The notes under the pieces are model-generated. The model did not search any database. It was not told where the DNA came from and saw only the letters and a program-made list of their open reading frames with translations. A stretch of 64,000 bases of DNA. Origin: Gnetum montanum (taxonomy: Eukaryota; Streptophyta; Gnetopsida; Gnetales; Gnetaceae). The translations under genes were made by a program, and so were the position numbers. Positions 35,534-45,699 of this stretch are shown here, piece by piece (within the stretch, counting starts at the first letter, position 1; each line of letters begins with the position of its first letter). Location of the stretch: positions 1,087,681 through 1,151,680 of the forward strand of contig MNCI01013895.1 in assembly GCA_015680685.1 (NCBI GenBank), read 5' to 3'.

Positions 35534-35784
35534 ATTCTCCTACTACCAAGAGGTGTTGGATGGTAATATTCTCTAGGGTGCTCACTCCTCTTCTCATGAA
35601 CACCCAATGTTGTAAAAATTGTAATTTTGTACACTTGGGCACTCAAAGTTTGTATGTCTATTTCATCTAAGTTAATTTGTCATGTTAGTCACTAATCTCA
35701 TACCTACCCAATATGTTATATTGTAAAGAACTTGTTCCTTCTCCTCTTCACTTGAGGACAAGTTTTCATTTAGTCGTGGGGGCA

Positions 35785-36637
35785 TGATGAATGACCATTT
35801 GATGTTGGCCATGATGTTGGGGTTGTGACATCACGTACGTGATGTTGGGGCTGCGACATCACGTACGTGATGTTGGGGCTTGGATCTGATGTCGAGGTAT
35901 ATACCCTAAGTCTATAAATACTACGCTTGGGCTCTAGTTTTTAAAATTTTTTCATTAGTTAGTTTTTAGTTTTCTAGTAGGTAGCAAAGCTCTTGTTGTT
36001 TCTTCCCCCTAGAGTTAGAATATTTTTTGAGTGCCTGTAGAAGGAGTCTTAAGCATGTACAGTTCTTTGTTTGAGCATTGATGTACTTGAGCACAACAAT
36101 GTGATGGGAATAAAACAAACTCTTTTGACAATCCTTGTAGCATGGAGAATAGCTTAATATTTTCTTTAATGCATTCTACTTTTTTGTTCTTTACTTTAAT
36201 ATATTTGATTAAGCAATTTATTTCCAGTAATTAATAAACACAAGCACAACCACTTCAAGCATTCATATAGTACTTGGTAACCCAGCAACGCTTAACATTT
36301 GGTAGGCCAATAGTGCTATATGTGTTTAGAATGTGTTCAAGAAAGTGGAGCAGTTACTTGTGTTAGGCTAGCTAGGCAATAGACATTACTTTCAATCTAC
36401 TCTACCCTTTATTCTTGTTATAGGCAATTATATCCATAAAACATAAAATGATAAAAATTCATATACCTCAATTACACTTAAATTATACCCTTGAGCCTCA
36501 CAAGTGTAGTTGGGAAGACAAAGAATGTTCTCAATGTTGTTTCACTTCCTAGAGGAGCTAGTGTATGAGATAACTATAGGTCCATAAAATTCGACTGGAT
36601 TACATGGTTGGGCGTAGGGGTACCTCACTGCTCATCA
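35785..36637 (+). mobile_element. Element B 3' LTR
   Basis: TGATGAATGACC ... CACTGCTCATCA, 853 bp, uninterrupted, followed by the duplication AACTT. It shows what the 5' LTR looked like before A entered, except for an extra 28-bp unit in U3. Confidence 0.9.
35801..35920 (+). promoter_or_regulatory. LTR B (3') hexamer grid with duplicated 18-bp palindrome
   Basis: GATGTT/GACATC hexamers start at 35801, 35813, 35827, 35841, 35855, 35869 and 35888, and TATAAATA at 35913 (steps 12, 14, 14, 14, 14, 19, 25). Two perfect copies of ACATCACGTACGTGATGT lie at 35828-35845 and 35856-35873, 28 bp apart. The palindrome centre contains CACGTACGTG, with ACGT cores of the kind bound by plant bZIP and bHLH factors. 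Confidence 0.65.
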
Positions 36638-36642
36638 AACTT
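36638..36642 (+). repeat. target-site duplication of B (right copy, AACTT)
   Basis: Matches 18346-18350. Confidence 0.85.
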
Positions 36643-38434
36643 TCTAATGTTTCCATAGAAAACCTATCAACCATTCCATAGTAAAGATAACTAAATAATA
36701 ATTAAATAAGATTTCCTTAATGAAGCCCATTTTTTGTGTATCACCTACACATGATTCGTTCATCAAGAACCTAAAATAATAACCTTTAGAGTACTCTATT
36801 AATTTTATCAACTAATGTTTTATAAAATTAAAAATTTTGAGCAGTATATCTATAGTAGGTTTACTTCAATAATTAATCACCTCTAAATATTAAATACAAA
36901 TACTATGAAAAGATAATTAATTTAATATAAAATAGAAAAACTATCTATACTTAACTATTCAATTAGAAGATTACAAAAGAATTTCCAAAACCCTCAAGAC
37001 ATCCAAAACCTCTCAAACTCTCAAATAATGCTACAAAGCATGAGGCTCTACAACCACACAATGACTATTCTTAATGGAAGATACAACCAATGAAAAATAT
37101 TTTCCACAACCTGGCACTGAGCTTTAATTCAAAGAAGTAATCAAGAGATAAGAACACATAGGCCAATCCATACACATTGATCATGGATCCGCAACCACAC
37201 CTTCATGTAGCACCTAGAAAATTTGGTCATTAGAAAATCAAAAATCCCAAGCTATAATATCCCCAACCTTTGATCCCAAGGGCCTTCAAAAAAATAGAAT
37301 CCAGGATGTCCTAGATAGTCTTGTTGATCACCCAAGGACTTACAAAGTGTAAACATACAAAATAAAGTTGTAGATTCAATAGAAAATATACACAAAATTA
37401 AACTTTAAATAAAATCTACACTATAAATGAACTAGAAAACTTTATTAAGAAAAATGCTTCAAAGTTTAAAGTTCAAAGTATAGCTTATGGGCTGAAAATG
37501 CACAAGAAGACTATTTGAATGGAGTTTGAAGACTATTGGAGTCAGTAGGATGTGTTTTGTGGTCAATCTCCATGATCCAATTGCTTTCCAACTCCAATCT
37601 CCCACACCTTCTTGCTAGTTTTCATTCAAGTCTATAATGTTTTGGCTAGTGGTTGTGGTGAAAGTGATGTTCAGTCTTGTTCTAGTGGAACTATGCTAAG
37701 AGTCTTATTGCTCAACGTAGTTACCAAATGGGGTTCAAAAGTGCTCAAAATGCAAAATGGCTATGGGTTGTACAAATGCTCTTTTGATTGTTCAAAAGTT
37801 GTTGAAGTGTGTAACTATTGTGTGTGTTCAAAAAAAATTTTGGGACTTAAATAATGTGTTTAAGCTTGGATTTTATAGGCTTTTGGGTTACTTAATTTAG
37901 GTTGCAAATTTCTATCATGATTACTGATAGATTGGTGTTTAGTTGCAGGTGTAATTGCAATAATTTCCAATGTAGTTAACCATTTTTGGTAAGTTTTGAT
38001 GTACCCAGGTTATCAAAAACCATTCATTTACTAAAAATAGTAAATGGACTTTTGTGATTATAGTGGCCTTAGAAGACTACATTGGCATTTTTTGAAATCT
38101 TTTGAAACCATGGTGACTACGCCAACCAAACTACAACTATTGGAAATCCATGTTGACTACACTAGCCATGTTGCCATCCTAGAAAATGTTGTGACTATGT
38201 TGGCCATTATTGGAAAGATTTTTAAATCCCACAACACCAAAATTGGTCATGTAGCTTCACTGGGCTTTATGGTGACTATGCTAGGTGTTCGAAAAAATGA
38301 AAAGCCAACACCATCTACATTGGGGCTAGATGGTTTCAGCGTAGTTGAGGCTATACCTCTACAAAAACACATGAAACTGCCAAATTTGGTAGTTCCCAAG
38401 GCATTTTTAGCCTTCCCATGCCCAAATATAGACA
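36643..38434 (-). other. right flank of B, possible LTR of element K
   Basis: AT-rich from 36.6 to 37.5 kb, no gene. From 38.04 to 38.37 kb TGACTAC/TGACTATG words recur about every 55-60 bp (GACTACATTGG, GTGACTACGCC, TTGACTACACTAGCC, GTGACTATGTTGGCC, GTGACTATGCTAGG), as in the hairpin array on the left side of B. Because the two flanks were contiguous before B inserted, and integrase of K starts just beyond, this may be K's long 3' LTR. No LTR edge could be fixed. The plus-strand open frame 38044-38442 is made of these repeats and is not called. Confidence 0.35.
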
Positions 38435-38560
38435 TGAAGTAACCTTTTCCACTTGGGAAGTGAGGCAATAGTACTTCATGACACGTTTTTTGGCCCTAAA
38501 ATGTTAAAGTATGCAAGATTACAACTCATGGGCTACTAACCTTACATTTATAATGAAATC
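38435..38560. repeat. segment shared with 14.24 kb
   Basis: CCTTTTCCACTTGGGAAGTG, then ACAACTCATGGGCTAC, then ACATTTATAATGAAAT align with 14240-14360. Its role is unknown. Confidence 0.5.
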
Positions 38561-38613
38561 TTGCATCAAGTCTAACAGTGAAGGTTATAGGTTACAACAT
38601 ATGTTTTCTTAGC

Positions 38614-38690
38614 AATGTTTCATTGGTCTCTCTTTGTTGATGTTTTGAGGATTGACCCAAGAAACATTAACAAAGAATACGAAACACCAC
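38614..38690. repeat. hairpin shared with element J (near 46.85 kb)
   Basis: TGTTTCATTGG ... TCTTTGTTGATGTTTT on the left and AACATTAACAAAGAATACGA AACACC on the right form a long imperfect inverted repeat. J has the same structure at 46814-46888. In both elements it lies between the 3' end of pol and the LTR. Confidence 0.6.
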
Positions 38691-38889
38691 TGCAAGGTCA
38701 CAATTGGTACACCCAACATGAATCTGCATCTTGCATTACAACTATTACAAAGTTTTTCAATCCATTTTTCATGCAAAAAGAGGTAGAGAAAATAATGTTA
38801 GCTCACTTGTTGTCAGTCACTATAGTCATGGATGTTGATGTTAGCACTTGTAGAGAAAGTGTGCTAAATGTAATAAGGCTTTAGATAGG

Positions 38890-40188
38890 AATGTTGACCA
38901 GATTGGCCAATTCATTTCCACCCCTATCTACTATGCAAAAGGCTTCATTTTTGTAGTTCTTGGTAATTAGGAAAGGTCCTTCCTAGTTGGCTAAAAAATT
39001 ATCTGCATGCTCACAAATGACCTTGAGGGCCAAGTCCAACTTTTTGATCCTTTTCTTGTTGAGGTCATGGTAGTGTGTTTTTCTTTTTTTTTTTTTGCCT
39101 CTCTTAGTATTACTTGATGTGAACAAGCATTCATACTCATTACTCTTCCACAAAGTCTAGGTTCAGGATGTGTAGCTCCTTATTCTATTCACCATTAATG
39201 AAATCCAATAAGGCTACCCTCAATCATGGAACCTATAATTCAAGAGGTAAAACAAAAAAATCATAAACCAGGCTATAAGGGGTTACATCAATTGTAGTTC
39301 AATAGGCTGTTCAGTAAGCCCAAAGTGCATGGACAAATCACTCATACGACTTGCATTTTCTATTGTTCAACATCTTGTTGAGTAGGTTTACAATGGCCTT
39401 ATTGCTAGCTTTAGCTTCTTCATTGGCTTGAGGATATTATGGTGATGAAAAGGAGTGCTTAATGCTTAGGTCATGACAAAAGTTTTTCATTTCTTAGCTA
39501 CTAAACTATGGTCCATTATTTGTGACTATGGTCATAGGTATGCCAAAATGGGCTACTATGTTATCAAATGTAAATCTACAAACTTGTTGAGACATGGTCT
39601 TCTTTAGGAGAATAGCCTCAATCCACTTTGTGAAGTATTCAATTGTAGTGATGATGAAGCTATGTCCTGCAAAATACTTAAGCATTATAGATTCAATGAT
39701 ATCCAACCCCCATTGTTGAAATGGCTAGATTATCTGAGTAGTATGTAACTTGGTTGGTGACAAATGTATAAGTTTTTTTTTTTTTTACCTTTTGTAGCTA
39801 GGAATTTTCCATATAAGGCTAGTAATTGCCTAGGCATCTAATTTTAGCAATCATGGCTCTAGGTCCTATATGTCCTTCACATATACCCTCATGAACTTGC
39901 TCAAGGACAATGTGGGCTTTGGTTTTGCCCAAGCACACTAACAATATGACATCATAGGACCATCAACATAGTGTGTTATTGCCTACAATGACATACTATT
40001 TTGATTGTTTACATATGACATCATTTTGAGATGTTGTCAAACCCTATGAAGATTCATCATGCATGAGGTAAAACTTAATATTGTCATACAGTTCCCTTGG
40101 AGGGACAGTACTGATGGAGGCTACAAAGTTATTCTTAGTGTTTTGTGAAATGGGAATAGTACAATCCATTGTTAAGATACATAACTTA
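38890..40188 (-). pseudogene. Element K integrase, Tat type, cut by insertion of C
   Basis: On the minus strand, from 40188 down: decayed integrase N-domain, then the 66-codon frame 39706-39506 with GHSFIITTIEYFTKWIEAIL and HFGIPMTIVTNNGP. This is collinear with J (GHSFIITATEYFTKWVEAIP, WFGLPMTIVNDNGP). In K the second catalytic Asp of the DDE core reads Asn (VTNNGP). The C-terminal domain near 38990-38930 has EGPFLITKNYKNEAF, the GPF-type motif. The sequence stops abruptly at 40188, where LTR C begins; the missing N-terminal part of pol should lie beyond J and C, outside the window. Many stops. Confidence 0.7.
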
Positions 40189-41012
40189 TGATGAAACATG
40201 GTTTGCTAGGCCCCGATATCAGGTACACAATATCAAGTACATGATATTACAACCTGGATATGATATCGTATACATGATATGGTGATTCCTGTGTTAGCCT
40301 ATAAATATAGCACTCAAGCACATGGGATGATGTATATTATTTTAGTCATTAGGAGTCTTTTTGTTAGTTTTTAGTTAGTTTTTCATTCTTTCCCAAGTGC
40401 ATGCCCATAGTGTGATGCTTGTAGTTGTACGAAACCTTTGTTCAAGTGTGGTGTACTTGGACATGCTCACAATCAGTAATAAAGATCAAGATTACTCCAT
40501 CAATGTAGGATTCACGTAGCTTTCATTTTTTAAATTGTTAATTTTTTATTATTATTTTGTTAGTTAATATTTCCTTTATCATCATTTACTATTCCTATTG
40601 TTGACATGGAATGAATACGCCTTAACCTAGTAGTGTATCAAGTAGTGCTTCAAGTGATGTGCACTTGGTAATCCTAGAAGTAGTACATGAAGTCCAAGAT
40701 GCGTATGGATGATTAAGGATGGATGCTCATCGCACTTAGGCTAGCTTAGATTTTATTTCCTATTTCTTATTAGCTTAATCAAGTTATTTCTCATTGTCTT
40801 TAGGAGTAGCATAGTATTAGAAATCACATCATACACTCTAGACTAAACCATACATGGCAAAGCAAATACTAATCTAAGTGGGAAGACAACAAATTGTGAT
40901 CAATGTATAACTGTCTAGGTCCCACAACTAGTCCATTTGTGGAGTTTGACCAAATTTTGCATACACACTTATATTCGTATGGTTGAGCATAGGGGTACCT
41001 CGCCGCTCATCA
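40189..41012 (+). mobile_element. Element C 5' LTR
   Basis: TGATGAAACATG ... CGCCGCTCATCA, 824 bp, with TATAAATA at 40300 and a U5 half close to LTR A. Confidence 0.85.
40215..40307 (+). promoter_or_regulatory. LTR C U3 hexamer grid and TATA box
   Basis: Hexamers start at 40215, 40229, 40243, 40262 and 40276, and TATAAATA at 40300 (steps 14, 14, 19, 14, 24). Confidence 0.65.
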
Positions 41013-41032
41013 TTGGAGCCATTGTCAGGGAT
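41013..41032 (+). promoter_or_regulatory. Element C primer-binding site (tRNA-Asp type)
   Basis: TTGGAGCCATTGTCAGGGAT follows the LTR end; same complement as A and B. Confidence 0.65.
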
Positions 41033-41152
41033 GGTGCTAGTTATCTAGATCAATTATATCATATAAGATCACTGTAATAAGGTATTAATGATATATCTTG
41101 TAGAAAAAATAAATTAAATTAAATTCAATGGAGTCACACATAATTCATGTCA

Positions 41153-43514
41153 ATGTCTCTCTCATAGGATAACAATAATGCAACATATAGTGAGGCAATT
41201 CATTGGAGAACCAATGTAATTTATTATGAAGAAGAATTTTGGAGTACTCAATCTTATGCAGGAGTTTCATATGTTCATAGACACCTCAAAAATACTCAAG
41301 GACTTTTGTCATCCAAATCAAATAACTTTGGTGAGGATGTGACATCTCCTAAAATGAGGGGGCCCATAAGGCCTAGGACCTTCTCAATGGATAGCAAGAG
41401 GACATCAGGGGATGATTGGGAGACTTACAAAAGTCATGGAAATTCTTCCAGTTCTCCCTCTTCCTCTACTCTTTCAACATTAGCTCATGACATGGATGAC
41501 TATTACTTAAGGGGTCGATGTAGAAATAAAAATTGAACCCATAGGCAAAATCAAGAATGCCAACATGAACATAGACAACATTGTTCCAACTCATGAACTC
41601 ACAACTTACTTAGTGACGATGAACCCCTATTGGCCACTATGAGCCTAATGCATATAATAGAGGTTATTCAGATATCCCATAGGCATCGCAAGGAAAGTCG
41701 TCTACCTAGGCTTGATTTAAACAACTTTCCTAAGTTCTTAGGGGGCTATGATTTAGATCCACAACATCATTTACAAGTCTTCTATGATTCCTATACATGG
41801 AACAACATTGATAATGGATGGCAAAGACTTAAGCTCTTTCATATGACACTTGTGGACCAAGCCAAAGTGTGGTACAAGTCTTTAAAACCGAATTCAATTT
41901 GCCATTGGCCTACAATGGTAAACCTCTTCAATGAAAGATATCAAACCTATACAAGAGTATCAACCTTGAGGAGACAAATCAGAAGTGGAAACAAGGGAAA
42001 CATGAACCCTTGGACATGACTTTAGAAAGATATTACTCTTTGTTAAACAAATGACCAAGCCATGGGTTCTCCCAGGAAAGGCTAATATGTCACATCATGG
42101 ATGGGCTCCGTAATGAAATGAGGGAGACCCTAGGAATGTATGCCCTAGGTCTAATATATGAACTATGAACCCACCAACTCCAAGAGCTTATTAAGTGTAG
42201 CAAACGAAGAAGGAGAAATAGCCAAATGGGAGAATGTTGAAAAATATCAACAAGATCAAACTTTTAAAGTAACAAATGTCCATAATCATGAGCAGGAGAA
42301 ATCAACTTACCTCAAGGAGGTGGAACCATCCCCATCTTTGCCAATACTAAAATCACTATATGAAATTAAGGAAAAGATTAATAAGATGATAGAGTGGGTA
42401 GATGAAAAATGTAGAGAATATGCAAACATTATCAGAGGTAAAACCATGCAAGATCACTTTGACAACTAAACAAAATAGAGAATGCCAAACCTAGAAACAA
42501 GACAAAACACCATTCGATAATCAAAACGAAGGGTTGAAGGAAACAAGGATAGGGGCTCAACTACAAATCATAAGTACCAATATGATGTTTTCCTGTACAA
42601 TCACCCAAAAGGCCAATGCCCAATCTTGTCACATCTACATGAGCATTGGGGAAGATTGCTACAACCAAATTTCATACAAAAGTACTATGCTCAACGGTAG
42701 TGGCAAAACCCCTAGTCATGGGAGAGACCATTGCCAAGCTGGCCTCAACCTTCGTATGCCTCGATATCAAGTGCTTATTATATTCAACACCCTATTTCTC
42801 CAATTGAATCAACATCCTTTTCTTCACTTCAACATTATCATTCTTTCGAATATCATCAACCCATGTCCTCTTCCATGGGATCACCACCTCATATTTCTTA
42901 CACTTATCCTTACTCTCAACATTCTCATCCTTCACCTCCTTCTACATTGCCACCAATAGTATCGAAAGGTTTGGCACCACAATACCAATTAACAAACATT
43001 ACTTATGCTACTACTCTCAACAGTAGTGGGAGTCCTCCACATTGTTGAAAGAATCCTTTCTTTAGGCATGACCATAGAAAGAGACAACATGGCTTTGAAA
43101 CCATTGCATCCTCCAACTTAGCACAAGCCCAACACTGTGATGAACCTTCCTCTTCAAACTTAATGCCTCCTGTTACCTTATCCAGGCCACCAATTAACAC
43201 TTCAACAACCATGTAGCCCAATGAATATAACATGGGAAGACATTAATCCTTGCATACCATCTTATGGTCAAAGGTGCCATAGTGGATCAACTTCTTATCA
43301 CATGACCACATCTTATAATCTACCCCACTATGCCTACTTTAATCAAGTGTGTGAACCCTCATTTGGGTACATTCCTACCACCACACCAAAAGACACCTAG
43401 TGGTTTGGATATGATCAGACCCCAATATTTCTAGCATGCATGGATTAAAAATTTCTATTTATTAATTCTCACCATGGTCAAAGATTTAGTCATGGTGGAT
43501 ATATTCCATTCTAA
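41153..43514 (+). pseudogene. Element C gag pseudogene
   Basis: ATG at 41153 (MSLS then a stop where A has Gln) and stop TAA at 43512-43514 after GGYIPF. The fullest gag of its group here, about 787 codons in length. A 76-codon open frame at 41306-41536 (Ser-rich, basic) is missing in A. The capsid-like domain is at 41630-42180 (LDLNNFPKFLGGYDLDPQHH, then WNNIDNGWQRLKLFHMTLVD, then FNERYQTYTRVSTLRRQI). Next come a charged helical part (42.2-42.5 kb), the conserved YNHPKGQCPILSHLHEHWGR segment (42600-42660), and a Ser/Pro/His/Tyr-rich tail. Frame shifts occur near 42.0 and 42.5 kb. Confidence 0.75.
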
Positions 43515-44596
43515 CAAGTAGAATTAGTAAATGTTTTTTCTTTTCTTTAGTTTTACAATTTTTTGTTTCTTGTTTTTCAATGTTTGCCTTCTAATTTCCC
43601 ATTTTTCAATTTGTCATGTTCATCTTTTTGAGGGTAATATTATTTGTAAATAAAATACTCATTTGACCAGTCAGTTAAGGTGTTGTTCTATGCTATCAAG
43701 TCACAAGTGACTAATTATTTGGATAGTGAACCCACAACATCCACCCACCCATTCTATTAATAAGAGGTTCTACTCTGGGTATGATAATATTCTTGTTATC
43801 ATTAAAACTTAAAGTAACTTTGTACTCATTATGCCCAAGAGTGAAAAGTGATGAACTAAGAGGGAATGGTAAGGGTGTGACATCAAGGGAACTTGTGGAT
43901 TCTATGTGGTGACATTTTTATGTGCTATCATGTAGCTTGGTTGTACTAAGATCTGTATAGATCTAACGAAAAATGGAAGTAAGAGTTGTGATAAAGGAAC
44001 TTAATAAAGGAACTCAATGCTATTCCTAGAGGATCCCACTAGAAAGACATGCACCCATGCCTGAAGGTTGGTAGCTTCTCCAAATTCCCGTTAAGAAAGA
44101 TAAAGTGCAAAAGTGGCCAAAAGGAGAAAAAGAAAAGAAAGAAGAAAAAGAAAAAATAAAAGATCAAGAAAAACATGCTACACAAAAATTCAAATCACTC
44201 CTCCCTTACGCAAAATACCAAGCGATCGTACACCTTGCTGTTGTGATGCTCTTATGGTTTTCTATCATCCAGATGAAATAATGTGATGTCATTGATAAGA
44301 GGTATGGACTTTATTTTGATCTTAGAGTGAAAGACTAATGGTACCTTAATCATGCACAACACTTTGGATTCATTGTGCCTAGGGTAAGTTACCTCATGTC
44401 TCAATCTCTCCAATCTCTCCTACAATTCCTCTCATTTTATAGTCCAAGTATTTCTAACTTGTGTCTTGTGTGGCATAGAATTCATACCTCATCATAGTGG
44501 TATTTAACTTGTGTGTGTTTTTTTTGCAAAAGTGTGGATTTCATTTAAGCCTTCTAGTTCCTATGGACATTTTAAGGTGTGGTTATGCAAGGGCAT
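43515..44596 (+). other. Element C post-gag tail
   Basis: Lines up with A to about 44210 (T-rich start, CCACCCACCCATTCTATTAA, AATCACTCCTCCCTTA). It then diverges into sequence with the AAGGGCAT tail word at the J insertion point. An A/G-rich run (44.10-44.17 kb) is present. No ORF. Confidence 0.55.
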
Positions 44597-45699
44597 TGTG
44601 ACATCTAAAAATGTTGATGGCTAGAACACCAAGAGGTTATTAGGTGTATAGCCTAACCTCGGATCCATGTGAGGGTCGTGCTGGAGAAAATGAAAATAGG
44701 GTGCCCTAAATGGTTTGATTGATCAGTTAGGGACTTATGCGGTGTACAATAATTGTAAGCAAATAGTAATTTTAAAATGTAACACGTTGAGGTTAAAATG
44801 GAAGAAAATATGGGATGCATGATAATAGAAATGCATCAAATCATGTAACTAGGATAATAAGCATAAACAAGTGCACATGAATGCAGCATATATGTTATAG
44901 CAAAAATGGAATGAGAGCTTAGGTGAGGGAATGCACCACCCCAAAATCAGGGGATCTGATCTTTGTTTGGCTGATGAATGTGTATAGCTAGTATGTAGTA
45001 CTAGACAAGCACAACTGATAATGGAATGATATGGTCATAGCTCCTGAATTTCTACCAATGGGGGCTAACAAGAATTGATGAGCTAATGCTTGTTGGGATA
45101 AGAGCTGCTACATTAGGTTGAAGAGAGATCCAAGAAGTGCTACTACTGGGATTTACTGTTCATCAACCTTCTGTTCACCAATCTCTTTGCCAAAGCTTAC
45201 TGCAAGAAGCCAACCAAAAGACAACCCTTTGAACATTTTTTGCTAGGGTATTTATAGAGCCAAAAGTGGGAGGAAGACATTGTTTGGATGCCACGTGTCC
45301 TAGGTCCCACATAACTTGTATGTGGAGGTGTCACGTTGGCGTGCCATGCTCAAAGTGTGGTGCTACGTTGATATGTTATGCTGAGTGGAACGAGGATGGA
45401 AATGGAACACCTGCTGAGGTGTGACCATATCTTTTGGACTGCATGTGCCAAAATCTAGGGGACTATCACATTTTTACAAAAAAGGCTCATATCAAATGCA
45501 AAGTGGAGCTTATGCTCTAGGACTATGTCTTCCCTCATATTGCGAGTAAGATCAAGCGTAGGAACAATTTTGGGAATCAAAAAGGGGATGCAGAAATAAT
45601 GCAAACTACAAATCTTATCTGTCGAGGAGATACTAGAGCAAAAATGACCATCAACAATGAGTTCTGGAACTTTAGGGGATGTCCTGTGGCTTCTTTTCA

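Larger units (their letters stand above)
33605..35784 (+). other. Element B non-coding tail and polypurine tract
   Basis: T-rich sequence follows pol (33.6-33.8 kb). Then come repeated stretches around three ambiguous bases (34.07-34.33 kb), A-rich runs with TTCAAAGCACA words (34.33-34.56 kb), a block shared with other tails (GGAAGGACCCACTTGCATAT, about 35.04 kb), a CT microsatellite (35510-35533), and the terminus CTTGAGGACAAGTTTTCATT plus TAGTCGTGGGGGCA just before the LTR. The open frame at 34566-34901 (111 codons) has no recognisable motif, and I do not call an env gene. Confidence 0.55.
18351..36637 (+). mobile_element. Element B, Athila-type LTR retrotransposon split by element A
   Basis: 5' LTR (18351-19094 plus 27106-27195), tRNA-Asp primer site, gag, protease, RT, RNase H, integrase, a 2.2 kb non-coding tail, polypurine tract and 3' LTR (35785-36637), bounded by the 5-bp duplication AACTT. 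Without element A it is about 10.3 kb. Pol order (PR-RT-RH-IN), the FMDD-type RT active site and the NYTTIEKEL segment of RNase H place it in the Athila branch of Ty3/gypsy. Athila elements often have an env-like ORF after pol; none is recognisable here. All coding parts are dead. Confidence 0.85.
40189..44596 (+). mobile_element. Element C, gag-only element inserted in K and interrupted by J
   Basis: 5' LTR 40189-41012, tRNA-Asp primer site, gag 41153-43514 and non-coding tail to 44596, where the 3' LTR of J starts. The last bases (GTGGTTATGCAAGGGCAT) match a point inside the tail of M (minus strand, about 5750), so the rest of C, including its 3' LTR, lies beyond J and outside the window. 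The left target duplication should be ACTTA (40184-40188). The gag and early tail are those of A, but A's second coding region is not present in the visible part. Confidence 0.8.

Noticed and set aside
38044-38442. 132-codon plus-strand open frame as a gene
   Set aside because: It is made largely of the recurring GTGACTAC/GACTATG words of a repeat region and has no motif; chance openness in repeats is the simpler reading.
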